Below the pieces are notes generated by a model. It saw only the letters and a list, made by a program, of their open reading frames with translations. It was not told the origin of the DNA and did no database searches. Below are positions 17,409-27,937 of a stretch of DNA of 64,000 bases, one piece after another. The DNA comes from a bacterium HR11 (lineage in GTDB: Bacteria > Acidobacteriota > HRBIN11), in contig BEHN01000012.1 in NCBI GenBank assembly GCA_002898535.1, positions 1-64,000 of the forward strand. The letters run 5' to 3'. The stretch's first letter is position 1. The number at the start of each line of letters is the position of its first letter. The position numbers were made by a program, and so were the translations under genes.

Positions 17409-17833
17409 CGGAGCCGTTCAGCCCGTGAGAGCCCCGATCCGCTCGGCTTTTCCGACCCTTCGAGGAGAGCCGTTTTTCAAGCAGAGTGACGTCGTGGCGA
17501 CGTAATGGCGGGACGACGATCAGGCGGGCCCTTCCGCCCGGAGGACGGCTCCCCTGCCGACTCCGTCCCGCCATCACGACGTCACGTTAAAATGGCGAGT
17601 AGCGGACGGCGCATGGTCCGGAGTCGGGGTCGTTCCGGGACCGCGTCTCGCCGTCCCGTTGAAGGGGCGACCCCGCTCTTGCGAGCGGGGCTGGGATATG
17701 AGGTGTCGGGGGCCAGGGAGGTCGGCCCCGTTCCGCCGCCGTAGGGGCGACCGGCCGGTCGCTCCGACCGACGTGACTTTCCGGGGAACTCCCGGTCGGG
17801 TCCGTCAGGGGGTCAGCCCGATGTCAGCTCCTG
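17409..17833. repeat. Gap with a composite-element end, GTGACGTC units and a REP-like palindrome
   Basis: Holds one end (about 17409-17485) of the composite element family, starting GGAGCCGTTC and finishing GTTTTTCAAGC. GTGACGTCGTGGCGACG units follow, with the opposed CGTCACG half at about 17572-17590. A REP-like palindrome lies at 17669-17700. The space 17590-17665 shows nothing clear, and no gene is seen. Confidence 0.65.
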
Positions 17834-18715
17834 TCAATCCGCCTTCACCCCGGCACCCATCTGCAAGAGTCCGCCCCCCAACGGCCAAACCCGCCATCGG
17901 AAGCGGGGGTCGGCCCGAAGCCATGCGCCGACGGGCCGGTCCGGGAAACATCCCAGGACGGCGAACCAGATGGGTCGGACGGCCCGTTGGACCCAGCCCA
18001 TCAGACCGGGCCCCCGGACATGATCGAGCCACCACCAGGCCCCGCCGGGTCGGAGGACCCGGTCGACCTCCTCGACGACCCGTTCGAGATTCCACACGGC
18101 GCACAGGGTAAAACTGGACAGGACGAGGTCGAAGCTGGCGTCCCGAAAGGGCAGGGCGTGGACGTCCCCGACGACGGCCGGGACGCCCGGGGCCTGCCGT
18201 TTCCACACGGCGGGCCAGAGACTCGACGCATCGAGCCACACGACCGTCCAGGCCGGCGGATAAAAGGCCCGGTTCCGACCGGCGCCGACGGCCAGCTCCA
18301 GGCATCGGAGGGGCCGGTCCGACGGGTGGGCCTGCAGGATTTGCTGGAACCACCGCCGTCGCCATCGGTGTCCGTACCGGCGGTCCCAGAGGGCCTCCAG
18401 GCCGCTGACCCATCGCCAATGGGTTTCGTAGATCCGCCGCTGGCGGCGATAGCCCCGGCGGACTTGCCGAACGGCCCGTCGGACGTCCGCCGCCGAGACG
18501 GGGGCCTCCAGGACGTAAATCCCCTCGACCTCGACGACGGGGATGCGGGTCGCATACTGCCGCAAGAGCCGAGGGTCCGTCCGGATGTCGACGGCCTCGA
18601 GGACGATCCCCCACGCCTCGGCACGGCTCACCAGATCGACCTTGAGGGCCTCGCAGAGGCGGCAGTTTTCGTCTTCGTACAGACGCACGAGGACCGGCCG
18701 GTCGTCTCGAGTCAT
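17834..18715 (-). CDS. Glutaredoxin-like (DUF836) domain fused to a SAM-dependent methyltransferase
   Basis: 293 aa, two domains. Residues about 5-85: a thioredoxin-fold module of the DUF836/glutaredoxin-like type, VLVRLYEDENCRLCEALK with CRLC as the redox pair, and IPVVEVEG as the cis-Pro segment. Residues about 110-290: a class I methyltransferase with LELAVGAGRNRAFYP (SAM-binding glycine loop), VVWLDAS, DVHALPFRDASFDLVLSSF and VDRVLRPGGAWWWLDH (Methyltransf_11 pattern). The substrate is unknown; the redoxin may tune or recruit the methyltransferase. ATG 18715 is chosen because the DUF836 core begins right after it; the frame is open to 18820. Confidence 0.72.
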   Translation of the reverse strand: MTRDDRPVLVRLYEDENCRLCEALKVDLVSRAEAWGIVLEAVDIRTDPRLLRQYATRIPVVEVEGIYVLEAPVSAADVRRAVRQVRRGYRRQRRIYETHWRWVSGLEALWDRRYGHRWRRRWFQQILQAHPSDRPLRCLELAVGAGRNRAFYPPAWTVVWLDASSLWPAVWKRQAPGVPAVVGDVHALPFRDASFDLVLSSFTLCAVWNLERVVEEVDRVLRPGGAWWWLDHVRGPGLMGWVQRAVRPIWFAVLGCFPDRPVGAWLRADPRFRWRVWPLGGGLLQMGAGVKAD

Positions 18716-18826
18716 GATCGGTCCCAGCGACCGGGTCCCGGGCGGAAGGGCTTCAGACCCAGGCTGGTTCGGGGTTCTCCGAATCTCTTTGACTCGGGCC
18801 AAGAGAGACGGGTCTTCCAAGAAGGT

Positions 18827-19633
18827 CTATGGTCTATAGCCATTTTCCTGGCACCTGGCACCGAGACTTCCATCGTACATCCAGACGGCCGCCCACTGGT
18901 GGGCGATCCAGAGCGTCGCCATGTAGGTTCCCATGAGGAGCGTCCACAGGGCGGCGGCCAGCCATTCCCGCCGCAAGAAGACGTTCCACGTGCTCAGGCC
19001 TGCCAGGAGCCCGTAGACGATCCCGTGAGACCGCCAGAGAGGACGCAGGAGATAGGCCCCGCCCCGGACGAGGTCCGGCAGGCCCGTCAGGTCGGCCCGA
19101 TACCAGGCCCGGCCATGGCGATACACGAGCCCGGCCGCCGACCATAAGGTTCCGGCGGCCAGCAGGGCCGGTCCGACGGTAGGCCGCCCGGCCATCGACC
19201 AGTGGAGACCCAGGGTCAGCGCCACGAGCCACGGGACGGCTTCCACACCCGGCGCGAGGTCCGCCATCCGCCGAAAGGCCGGTCGGAGCCCGAGGTGCAG
19301 ACGCACGACCCACAGGCCCGTCCCGACGGCCCACAAGGCCCATGCGAGGCCGCCGGCCGCCCCCCAGGCCGCCATCCCGACGGCGCCGACGACCAGGCCC
19401 AGCGTCAGGAGGACGTCTCGGCGTCGGGCGGGTCGCCCCTCCGGGTCCGGACCCAGCGACAGGAGCAGGCCCACGGTGCCGAATACGGCCGTCCCGACGG
19501 GGAGGGCATCGGATCGATGGCCCGCCCAGGCCCACCAGGTCCCCCCGGCGCAACTCAAGAACAGGGCCGCCAGGCTCTGCCGAATCGAGGGCCCCCAATC
19601 CCGCCATACGGTCTGGGAAAAGGAGGAATGCAT
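18827..19633 (-). CDS. Polytopic membrane protein of unknown function
   Basis: 268 aa, about seven or eight hydrophobic segments, Gly/Ala/Trp-rich, with no recognised family. A conserved-looking end segment (WAALWTLLMGTYMATLWIAHQW-like, about 230-250) is followed by a tail of about 11 residues, GARCQENGYRP. That tail and its stop are encoded by GGCACCTGGCACC and CTATAGACCATAG arrays, so the original C terminus was probably nearer residue 255. No strong ribosome binding site at the ATG. The gene follows the SDR gene and precedes the methyltransferase on the same strand. Confidence 0.55.
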   Translation of the reverse strand: MHSSFSQTVWRDWGPSIRQSLAALFLSCAGGTWWAWAGHRSDALPVGTAVFGTVGLLLSLGPDPEGRPARRRDVLLTLGLVVGAVGMAAWGAAGGLAWALWAVGTGLWVVRLHLGLRPAFRRMADLAPGVEAVPWLVALTLGLHWSMAGRPTVGPALLAAGTLWSAAGLVYRHGRAWYRADLTGLPDLVRGGAYLLRPLWRSHGIVYGLLAGLSTWNVFLRREWLAAALWTLLMGTYMATLWIAHQWAAVWMYDGSLGARCQENGYRP

Positions 19634-19639
19634 CGGACG

Positions 19640-19762
19640 GCCAGTGGCGAAGGCGAGTGGTGAATGGCGAATGGCGAATAGCGAGTGGCGAATGGCGAAT
19701 AGTACTATTCGCTACTCGCCACTCGCCATTCGCTATTCGCTACTCGCCACTCGCCCCTCTGA
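19640..19762. repeat. GCGAATGGCGAGTAGCG array with opposed arms
   Basis: About six plus-sense units (GTGAATGGCGAATGGCGAATAG and similar) face about seven reverse units (CTATTCGCTACTCGCCACTCGC and similar), joined by TACTATTC. The whole block can fold on itself almost end to end. It spans the gap between two minus-strand genes. Confidence 0.75.
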
Positions 19763-19766
19763 GTAT

Positions 19767-20549
19767 CTACCGGGCCGAGAGACCGCCGTCGATGACGAGG
19801 ACGGCCCCGGAGACCCATCGGGCGGCGTCCGAACAGAGGTACAGGGCCGCCAGGGCCACGTCGATGGGCTCACCGAGACGGCGAAGGGGGTAGCGTTCCT
19901 CGATCTCCCGGCGCTTGGCCGCCGGGTCCGGCGCTTCCTCAAAGACGTGGCGGTTCAAGTCCGTCGGGATGAACCCGGGGCACAGGACGTTGGCCCGGAT
20001 CCCGTAAGGCCCATACCGAGAAGCCAGGACCTTCGTGAAGGTCACTATGGCCCCCTTGGCCGCACTGTAGGCCGGCGTGAAGCCGGACCCGCCGCGCAGA
20101 CCCAGGTAGGACGAAATGTTCAGGATGACCCCGCTGGTCTGGCCCAGCATGAAGCGCAGGGCCTGCTGGGTGCACAGGAAAGTCCCCTTGACGTGGATGT
20201 TCCACTCCCGCTCCCACTCGTCCTCGGTCATCTCCGTCAGGTCCTTGACCTGCATGATGCCGGCGTTGTTGACCAGGATGTCCAGACGGTGGGTCTGCCC
20301 CCGAAGCCAGTCAAACAAACGCTCGACGTCCCATCGTCGGCTCACGTCAGCGGGGAAAAACTGGACGGGTCCGAGAGGCCGCAGACGCTCGAGGGCCGCC
20401 TGACCCCGGTCGGCCCGGCGGGCCGTGATGAAGACGGTCGCCCCGGCCTGGAGGAAGACCTCGGCGATGGCTAAGCCCAGGCCGGAGGTGCCGCCCGTGA
20501 TGAGGGCGACCCGCTGGTCCAAACGGAAGTACTGGCTGATGTCTCCCAT
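19767..20549 (-). CDS. SDR-family NAD(P)-dependent oxidoreductase
   Basis: 260 aa, classical short-chain dehydrogenase. Cofactor motif ITGGTSGLGLAIAE (about 16-29), NNAGIM (about 95), catalytic Ser in ILNISSYLG, and the Tyr-x-x-x-Lys pair in AYSAAKGA. It ends in the usual VSGAVLVIDGGLS. The Arg in FITARRADRG after beta-2 suggests NADP preference (weak inference). The substrate cannot be read from the sequence; FabG-like and sugar-alcohol dehydrogenases share this form. Confidence 0.88.
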   Translation of the reverse strand: MGDISQYFRLDQRVALITGGTSGLGLAIAEVFLQAGATVFITARRADRGQAALERLRPLGPVQFFPADVSRRWDVERLFDWLRGQTHRLDILVNNAGIMQVKDLTEMTEDEWEREWNIHVKGTFLCTQQALRFMLGQTSGVILNISSYLGLRGGSGFTPAYSAAKGAIVTFTKVLASRYGPYGIRANVLCPGFIPTDLNRHVFEEAPDPAAKRREIEERYPLRRLGEPIDVALAALYLCSDAARWVSGAVLVIDGGLSAR

Positions 20550-20594
20550 CGTCAGTAGCAGGTTGCCTTAGCGGGCGTCTCCTTCCGCCAGGCC

Positions 20595-20642
20595 ACTGAT
20601 CGGTCCGATCCGGCCGATCGGTCCGATCGGTCCGATCCTCTC
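20595..20642. repeat. GATCGGTCC tandem array
   Basis: Five near-perfect 9-10 bp units of the GATCGGTCC/GATCCGGCC type, immediately upstream of the SDR gene and downstream of the coiled-coil gene. The family is not seen elsewhere in the window. Confidence 0.8.
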
Positions 20643-20680
20643 ATTTTTCACCCTACCCGTTCAGCCCTCGCGAAGGCGTC

Positions 20681-21310
20681 CTATGGCTTCTGGGGGGCGC
20701 CGGCGGCTTCCAGTTCCCGGTCGGCCTTCCGGAAGGCGCCCGGCGGCACGCCCTCCCGACGGGCGTCCCGGACGACCTTATCGAGTTCCGCTTCCTTGGC
20801 CCGGATTTCCGCTTCCAGCTTTTTGATTTCCTCCTGGCGGGCGGCGATCGTATTCCGGATCGCCTGGCTCTGGTCGGGCGACCAGGCGCCCATCAGACCC
20901 GTCGTGAGCTGGTTGAGCTCGTTGCGGAGGGCCTGGATGCGCTCCTGCTTCTGGCGGATCTCCATCTTGATGGCCTTGTACTTCTCGACCCACTTCTTTT
21001 CGACCTGCTCAGGGGTTTCCCCGGCCGAGGGTCCCTTATCCGTCGGGCTGGCCGGGGCCGTCGCCGCCGTCGAGGTCGTCGTGGGGGCCGGGGCCGTCGT
21101 CGAGGCAGTCCCGGCCGTCGTCCCGGCCTCGGCTTTCTTTTTCGCCAGGTCCTCCGAAGTATAAGTCTTGACGGTCTTGCCCTGCTTTTGGGCGGCCTGC
21201 TGACGCTCCTTTTCCTTTCGGGCGGCCTCGGCCAGGGACTGACCGGCCGCCGGCAGGGCGCCGGCCAGGGCCAGCGCCGTCAGGAAGCCGACGATGCGTA
21301 GGACCTTCAT
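20681..21310 (-). CDS. Periplasmic coiled-coil protein of unknown function
   Basis: 209 aa. A clear signal peptide (MKVLRIVGFLTALALAGALPAAG) is followed by LAEAARKEKERQQAAQKQGKTVKTYTSEDL. A low-complexity Ala/Thr/Pro linker covers about 60-100. A long helix with coiled-coil character at about 105-190 contains EIRQKQERIQALRNELNQL and AARQEEIKKLEAEIRAKEAEL. Proteins with this layout (basic head, KxYTxEDL, linker, coiled coil) are, to my knowledge, frequent in Acidobacteriota, but no function is known. GTGGAGGTGCCCC precedes the ATG. Confidence 0.65.
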   Translation of the reverse strand: MKVLRIVGFLTALALAGALPAAGQSLAEAARKEKERQQAAQKQGKTVKTYTSEDLAKKKAEAGTTAGTASTTAPAPTTTSTAATAPASPTDKGPSAGETPEQVEKKWVEKYKAIKMEIRQKQERIQALRNELNQLTTGLMGAWSPDQSQAIRNTIAARQEEIKKLEAEIRAKEAELDKVVRDARREGVPPGAFRKADRELEAAGAPQKP

Positions 21311-21440
21311 GGGGCACCTCCACGGGAGCGGCAGGCCCGTCAGGACCGCCGCCCGTCTCCCATGCTACCGGCCCGGACCCAGGGAATCAAGCCGTGGCAT
21401 CGGGCCGGTGGGCCAGTCCGGGGAGGGTCCGGGGCCCTAC

Positions 21441-22781
21441 TCAGCACGGGGTCTGCATGGCCATCGCCACGGGGTGTTCCTCGAGGGCCGACCGCTTCCG
21501 GCGGACGACGTGTTCGACCAGGTTCATCGGACAGAAGGGGCCGCACATGGAGCAGGCCCGCGTCTGAGAGTTCCGGGCCTCGAAGATGCGGCGGGCGACG
21601 TCCGGATAGAGGGCCAGCCGGAACTGCGTCTCCCAGTCGAGCTTGTAGCGGGCCTCGGACATGCGGCGGTTCCGCTCGAGGGCCCGGGCGTGGCCCCGGG
21701 CGACGTCGGCGACGTGGGCGGCGATCTTAAAGGCGACGACGCCTTCGTAGACCTGCTCGGGCGTCGGCAGGGCGAGGTGCTCGGCGGGCGTCAGGTAGCA
21801 CAGCATATCGACGCCGTACATGCCGGCGACGGCCCCGCCGATGGCCCCGGCGATGTGGTCAAAGCCGGCCGCCGTATCGACGGGGAGCATCCCGAGGACA
21901 TAGAAGGGCGCCTCCCGGCAGAGCTTCTTCTCGAGCTGGACGTTCGTGGCGATCTCGTTCAGGGGCACGTGGCCGGGGCCCTCGACCATCGTCTGGACGC
22001 CGGCCCGGCGGGCTCGTTCGACGAGCTCCCCGAGGACGATCAGCTCCTCGACCTGGGGCCGGTCCAGGTCGTCGGCCAAGCACCCGGGCCGGAGGCCGTC
22101 GCCGAGGCTCAGGGTCATGTCGTACTCGCGGGCGATCTCCAGGAGACGGTCGTAGTACTGGTAGAGGGGGTTTTCGGCGTCGTTGTGAAGCATCCAGGCG
22201 GCCATCAGGCCCCCGCCCCGGGAGACGATGCCCGTGACCCGGTCCGTGCGGATGTAGCGCTCCAGGGCATGGCGGGTCACGCCGCAGTGGACCGTGATGA
22301 AGTCCACGCCCTCCCGGCCGTGGCGCTCGATGGTCTCGAACAGGTCGTCGACCGTCATGTCGAAGAAGGAGCCCCGCTTGCGGGCGGCCTCGAATTCGGC
22401 CTCGTAGATGGGCACCGTGCCGAGGGGCACGGGACAGTGGTCCAGGATCGCCTGCCGGATCGCTTGCAGGTCCCCGCCCGTCGAGAGGTCCATGACGGCG
22501 TCGGCGCCGGCCTCGACGGCGAGCCGGAGCTTCTCCAGCTCTTCCTCGAGGTTCACATAGTCGTAAGACGTGCCCAGGTTGGCGTTGACTTTCACCGATA
22601 GGCCCTTCCCGATGCCCGTGAAGCGGGTCAGCGTCCGGTGGTTCGGGTTGGCCGGGATGACGACGACCCCGGCGGCGACCTTCTCCCGGATCTCTTCGGG
22701 GGAGACGCCTTCGACCTCGGCCACGTAGGCCATCGCCTCGGTGATGCGCCCCTGGCGGGCGTATTCCATTTGCGTCGGCAT
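21441..22781 (-). CDS. thiC: Phosphomethylpyrimidine synthase
   Basis: 446 aa. Radical-SAM enzyme turning aminoimidazole ribotide into HMP phosphate, the pyrimidine half of thiamine. Seen: VKVNANLGTS, GADAVMDLSTGGDL, FITVHCGVT, VMVEGPGHVPLN and the C-terminal cluster motif CSMCGPFC. In this motif the last spacing is three residues (C-x2-C-x3-C), against the C-x2-C-x4-C of E. coli. The length matches the short ThiC form without the long N-terminal extension. Transcription is expected to be controlled by the TPP riboswitch about 180 nt upstream. It reads away from metK. Confidence 0.93.
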   Translation of the reverse strand: MPTQMEYARQGRITEAMAYVAEVEGVSPEEIREKVAAGVVVIPANPNHRTLTRFTGIGKGLSVKVNANLGTSYDYVNLEEELEKLRLAVEAGADAVMDLSTGGDLQAIRQAILDHCPVPLGTVPIYEAEFEAARKRGSFFDMTVDDLFETIERHGREGVDFITVHCGVTRHALERYIRTDRVTGIVSRGGGLMAAWMLHNDAENPLYQYYDRLLEIAREYDMTLSLGDGLRPGCLADDLDRPQVEELIVLGELVERARRAGVQTMVEGPGHVPLNEIATNVQLEKKLCREAPFYVLGMLPVDTAAGFDHIAGAIGGAVAGMYGVDMLCYLTPAEHLALPTPEQVYEGVVAFKIAAHVADVARGHARALERNRRMSEARYKLDWETQFRLALYPDVARRIFEARNSQTRACSMCGPFCPMNLVEHVVRRKRSALEEHPVAMAMQTPC

Positions 22782-22961
22782 GGTTCCACCTCCGTGAGTT
22801 CAGGTCCCGGGCCCAAATTCTGGTCAAGATGCAGGTCCCGGGTCTCGGACCATAGGGTCGGCTCCAGACGGTGCGATCCGACCCACGTCGGGTTGCGAGA
22901 CCTGGAGGGGAACCGGAGGGAGAGGGAAAAATGCGCAGAGTACAAGCGGCGCACAGCGGAC

Positions 22962-23052
22962 CTTCCCTCCGCCGGCATTACCCGGATCAGGTTCCAGGGG
23001 TCGGTCCCGCCGTAGGGACCCTCTCAGCCTGGTTGCCCAAGCTCCCCCAGGT
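22962..23052 (-). promoter_or_regulatory. TPP (THI-box) riboswitch of thiC
   Basis: Read on the minus strand, the conserved THI-element blocks occur in order: GGGGGAGC, then CTGAGAGGG, then ACCTGATCCGGGTAATGCC, and finally GGCGGAGGGA. This is the thiamine-pyrophosphate aptamer that turns thiamine genes off when TPP is plentiful. It lies in the thiC leader, followed by about 180 nt before the ATG, where the expression platform should be. No clear terminator was identified there. Confidence 0.95.
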
Positions 23053-23104
23053 CCATGGTTCAGACAAAAGTTTAACCCTGGCCGGCGGCGTCGGCAACGT
23101 CATG

Positions 23105-23312
23105 TCCGGGAATTCGGGAATTCGGCCGTTCGGCCGATGGGCGGTTTTTATCTCAGTCCCCACTTACTCGAACGAGTCCCATAAATCCGACGGGACGGGG
23201 ATCGGACCCTCGATATCGGACCACGGACCACGGACCACAGACCACGGACCATGGACCATAGACCCGCTGGGCCCAAGCCGGTCTGTGGTCTGTGGTCCGT
23301 GGTCGGATTTAG
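23105..23312. repeat. Array hairpin upstream of metK (CCACGGACCATGGACC type)
   Basis: A TTCGGGAA-type array at 23105-23140, then CCCATAAATCCGAC (about 23168), then about seven GACCACGG/GACCATGG/GACCATAGA units. These are separated by the GCTGGGCCCAAGCCGG centre from the opposed arm GGTCTGTGGTCTGTGGTCC. The same design with the same centre occurs at about 7450 and 34030. Confidence 0.75.
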
Positions 23313-23316
23313 GAGT

Positions 23317-23346
23317 TTGACATAGCGGCCGGAGGGTCGGCATAAT
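23317..23346 (+). promoter_or_regulatory. Sigma-70-type promoter of metK
   Basis: TTGACA at 23317-23322 and CATAAT at 23341-23346, spacing 18. It lies about 85 bp upstream of the metK start and directly after the array hairpin. The predicted leader begins near 23353 and starts with a possible stem, GCCTCA (23352-23357) with TGAGGC (23390-23395), followed by TTTGTTAT. Confidence 0.7.
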
Positions 23347-23429
23347 GCTACGCCTCAGACGGGTGGGCCCATCGGGCGCAGACTTTCGATGAGGCTTTGT
23401 TATCGAACCCTTTGTCCCGAGGTCGAGGC

Positions 23430-26173
<2,744 letters not shown>

Positions 26174-26179
26174 TAAAAG

Positions 26180-26302
26180 GGAGACCATAGACCAGGGACC
26201 TTAGACCATAGGCTGGCTCGGGGGAATCGGCGCCCCGGGCAAGTTTATAGTCCCAGGTCTATGGCCCAGGGTCCTAAGGTCTATGGTCTAAGATCTACCT
26301 GA
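26180..26302. repeat. GACCATAGACC hairpin array
   Basis: Left arm GACCATAGACCAGGGACCTTAGACC and right arm GGTCCTAAGGTCTATGGTC face each other around GGGGGAATCGGCGCCCC. It fills the gap between ahcY and the cupin gene. Confidence 0.75.
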
Positions 26303-26311
26303 GGTCCCGAG

Positions 26312-26701
26312 ATGATACGACTGGAGGGTCATGCGATTCCGGCCCATGAGCCGACCTCTGACGAGCGGCCCTGGGGGGCCTGGGAGCTTCTGGGGATGGG
26401 GCCGAACTACAAGGTCAAGCGCCTGGTCATCCGGCCGGGCCACCGCTTGAGCCTTCAATACCATCACCACCGGAGCGAGCACTGGGTCGTCGTCCAAGGA
26501 GAGGCCCTCGTCCAACGGGGGGACGAGACTCTTCACTTGAAGCCGGACGAGGGCTGTTACATCCCGGCCCGGGTCGCCCACCGGGTCGCCAACCCGGGGC
26601 CGGAACTCCTCGTCATCGTCGAGGTCCAGTTCGGACACTGCCGGGAGGACGACATCGTCCGCATCGAGGACGACTATGGCCGAGCCACACCTGCGAGATA
26701 G
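26312..26701 (+). CDS. Mannose-6-phosphate isomerase type II-like cupin
   Basis: 129 aa, single cupin domain equivalent to the C-terminal isomerase part of two-domain ManC/AlgA enzymes, which interconvert mannose 6-phosphate and fructose 6-phosphate. Seen: RPWGAWELLG, IRPGHRLSLQYHHHRSEHWVVV (metal-binding His-x-His and Glu), GCYIPARVAHRVANPG (second His) and IVEVQFG. It overlaps the guanylyltransferase start by 26 bp, so the two are translationally coupled. The split, with the cupin gene first, inverts the domain order of the usual fusion. Confidence 0.85.
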   Translation: MIRLEGHAIPAHEPTSDERPWGAWELLGMGPNYKVKRLVIRPGHRLSLQYHHHRSEHWVVVQGEALVQRGDETLHLKPDEGCYIPARVAHRVANPGPELLVIVEVQFGHCREDDIVRIEDDYGRATPAR

Positions 26702-27764
26702 GCTTCATGCCGTCATCATGGCCGGCGGTCGGGGAGAGCGGTTCTGGCCCCTCAGCACGTACCGCCGGCCCAAGCCCTTCGTCGAGGGCCTCTTCGCCCG
26801 AAGCCTGTTTCGGATGACCGTCGATCGAGTCCTGCATGTCCTGCCGCCGGGACGGCTCTGGGTCGTCGTCGGGTCGGACCACCAGACGATGGTCCGGACC
26901 CAGGCTCCCGAGATTCCGTCCAAGCAGGTCCTCGTCGAGCCGACGGCCCGGGACACGGCCGCCGCCATCGCCTATGCGGCCCTGGTCCTGGAGCGGACTC
27001 ACGGGCCGGACGCCCTCATGCTGGTCCTGCCCTGCGACCACTGGATCCAGCCGGTCGACGGGTTCTGGGCGACCGTCGACGCCGGCCTCGAAGTCCTGGC
27101 CGACGAGCCGGACCGGGAGGTCGTCTTCGGCATCCTGCCGACGCGGCCCGAGACGGGCTACGGCTATATTCAGGTCGGCGACCCCCTGCGTCCCGGCGTC
27201 TATGAGGTCCGGGCCTTTCACGAGAAGCCGGACGCCCTCACGGCCCAGCGGTATCTGGCGAAGGGAGACTTTTACTGGAATTCAGGGATTTTCCTGTGGC
27301 GGGTCGGCCGCATCCTGGAACTCTTGGAAAGGCATCTGCCCGAGACCTATGCGGCCCTCCGGGCGTGCGTCCACCGGTGGACCCATCCGGGATTCCCGTA
27401 TGCCCTGGAGACCGCCTACGAGCAGATCCGCCCCATCTCCATCGACTACGGCGTCATGGAGGAGGCCGACGGCATCGTGATGGTGACGGCCCGCTTTCTG
27501 TGGGACGACGTGGGCCAGTGGGAGGCCCTGGAGAGGCTACCCGTCGAGACGGACGGCGAGTCGAATCGAGTCTGGGGGCCGGCCACGCTCGTCGACGCCC
27601 GGAACTGCATCGTCGTCAACACGTCCGGCTGGGTCGCCGTCGTCGGCCTCGAGGACGTCGTCGTCGTCCACGACCGGGGCCGCATCCTGGTCATGAAGAA
27701 GGGCCGGGGCGCTTCCCTGAAGAGCCTGGTCCGCCAGCTCCCGCCGGAAACCGTCGAGGCGTGA
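26676..27764 (+). CDS. manC: Mannose-1-phosphate guanylyltransferase
   Basis: 362 aa; makes GDP-mannose from mannose 1-phosphate and GTP for envelope glycans. Seen: the nucleotidyltransferase loop VIMAGGRGERFWPLST followed by RRPKPF, LPCDHWIQ (metal site), GYGYIQVG, FHEKPD, FYWNSGIFLWRV, ISIDYGVMEEADGIVMV and FLWDDVGQW. The usual fused isomerase domain is missing here and is supplied by the overlapping upstream gene. GAGGACGACT precedes the ATG. No phosphomannomutase is in the window. Confidence 0.93.
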   Translation: MAEPHLRDRLHAVIMAGGRGERFWPLSTYRRPKPFVEGLFARSLFRMTVDRVLHVLPPGRLWVVVGSDHQTMVRTQAPEIPSKQVLVEPTARDTAAAIAYAALVLERTHGPDALMLVLPCDHWIQPVDGFWATVDAGLEVLADEPDREVVFGILPTRPETGYGYIQVGDPLRPGVYEVRAFHEKPDALTAQRYLAKGDFYWNSGIFLWRVGRILELLERHLPETYAALRACVHRWTHPGFPYALETAYEQIRPISIDYGVMEEADGIVMVTARFLWDDVGQWEALERLPVETDGESNRVWGPATLVDARNCIVVNTSGWVAVVGLEDVVVVHDRGRILVMKKGRGASLKSLVRQLPPETVEA

Positions 27765-27937
27765 AGGGGAGGGTAGATGGGCAGATAGGCAGGTCGGTAG
27801 AAAAGGGACGGAGTGATGAAGTGGCGGAGTGACAAAGAAAGTCAGGGAACATCGACCCTCCGAACACCGGCCGTCATGCCGGTGTCCCTCTCAGAGAGCT
27901 GGCAGTGATGCCGATTCTGCGCGACGCGACCCCGGGT
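27765..27937. repeat. GGCAGATAGGCAG and AGTGATGAAGTGGCGGAGTG arrays
   Basis: Two short arrays of different families directly abut (about 27775-27800 and 27808-27835), then CCGTCATGCCGG near 27867. The gap lies between convergent genes. Confidence 0.6.

Noticed and set aside
21294-22601. Plus-strand frame of 435 codons opposite thiC
   Set aside because: Shadow with no recognisable features; thiC is certain.
23105-23312. CRISPR array
   Set aside because: Units are 7-12 bp, imperfect and without spacers of constant length; no cas genes are near. Applies to all arrays in the window.
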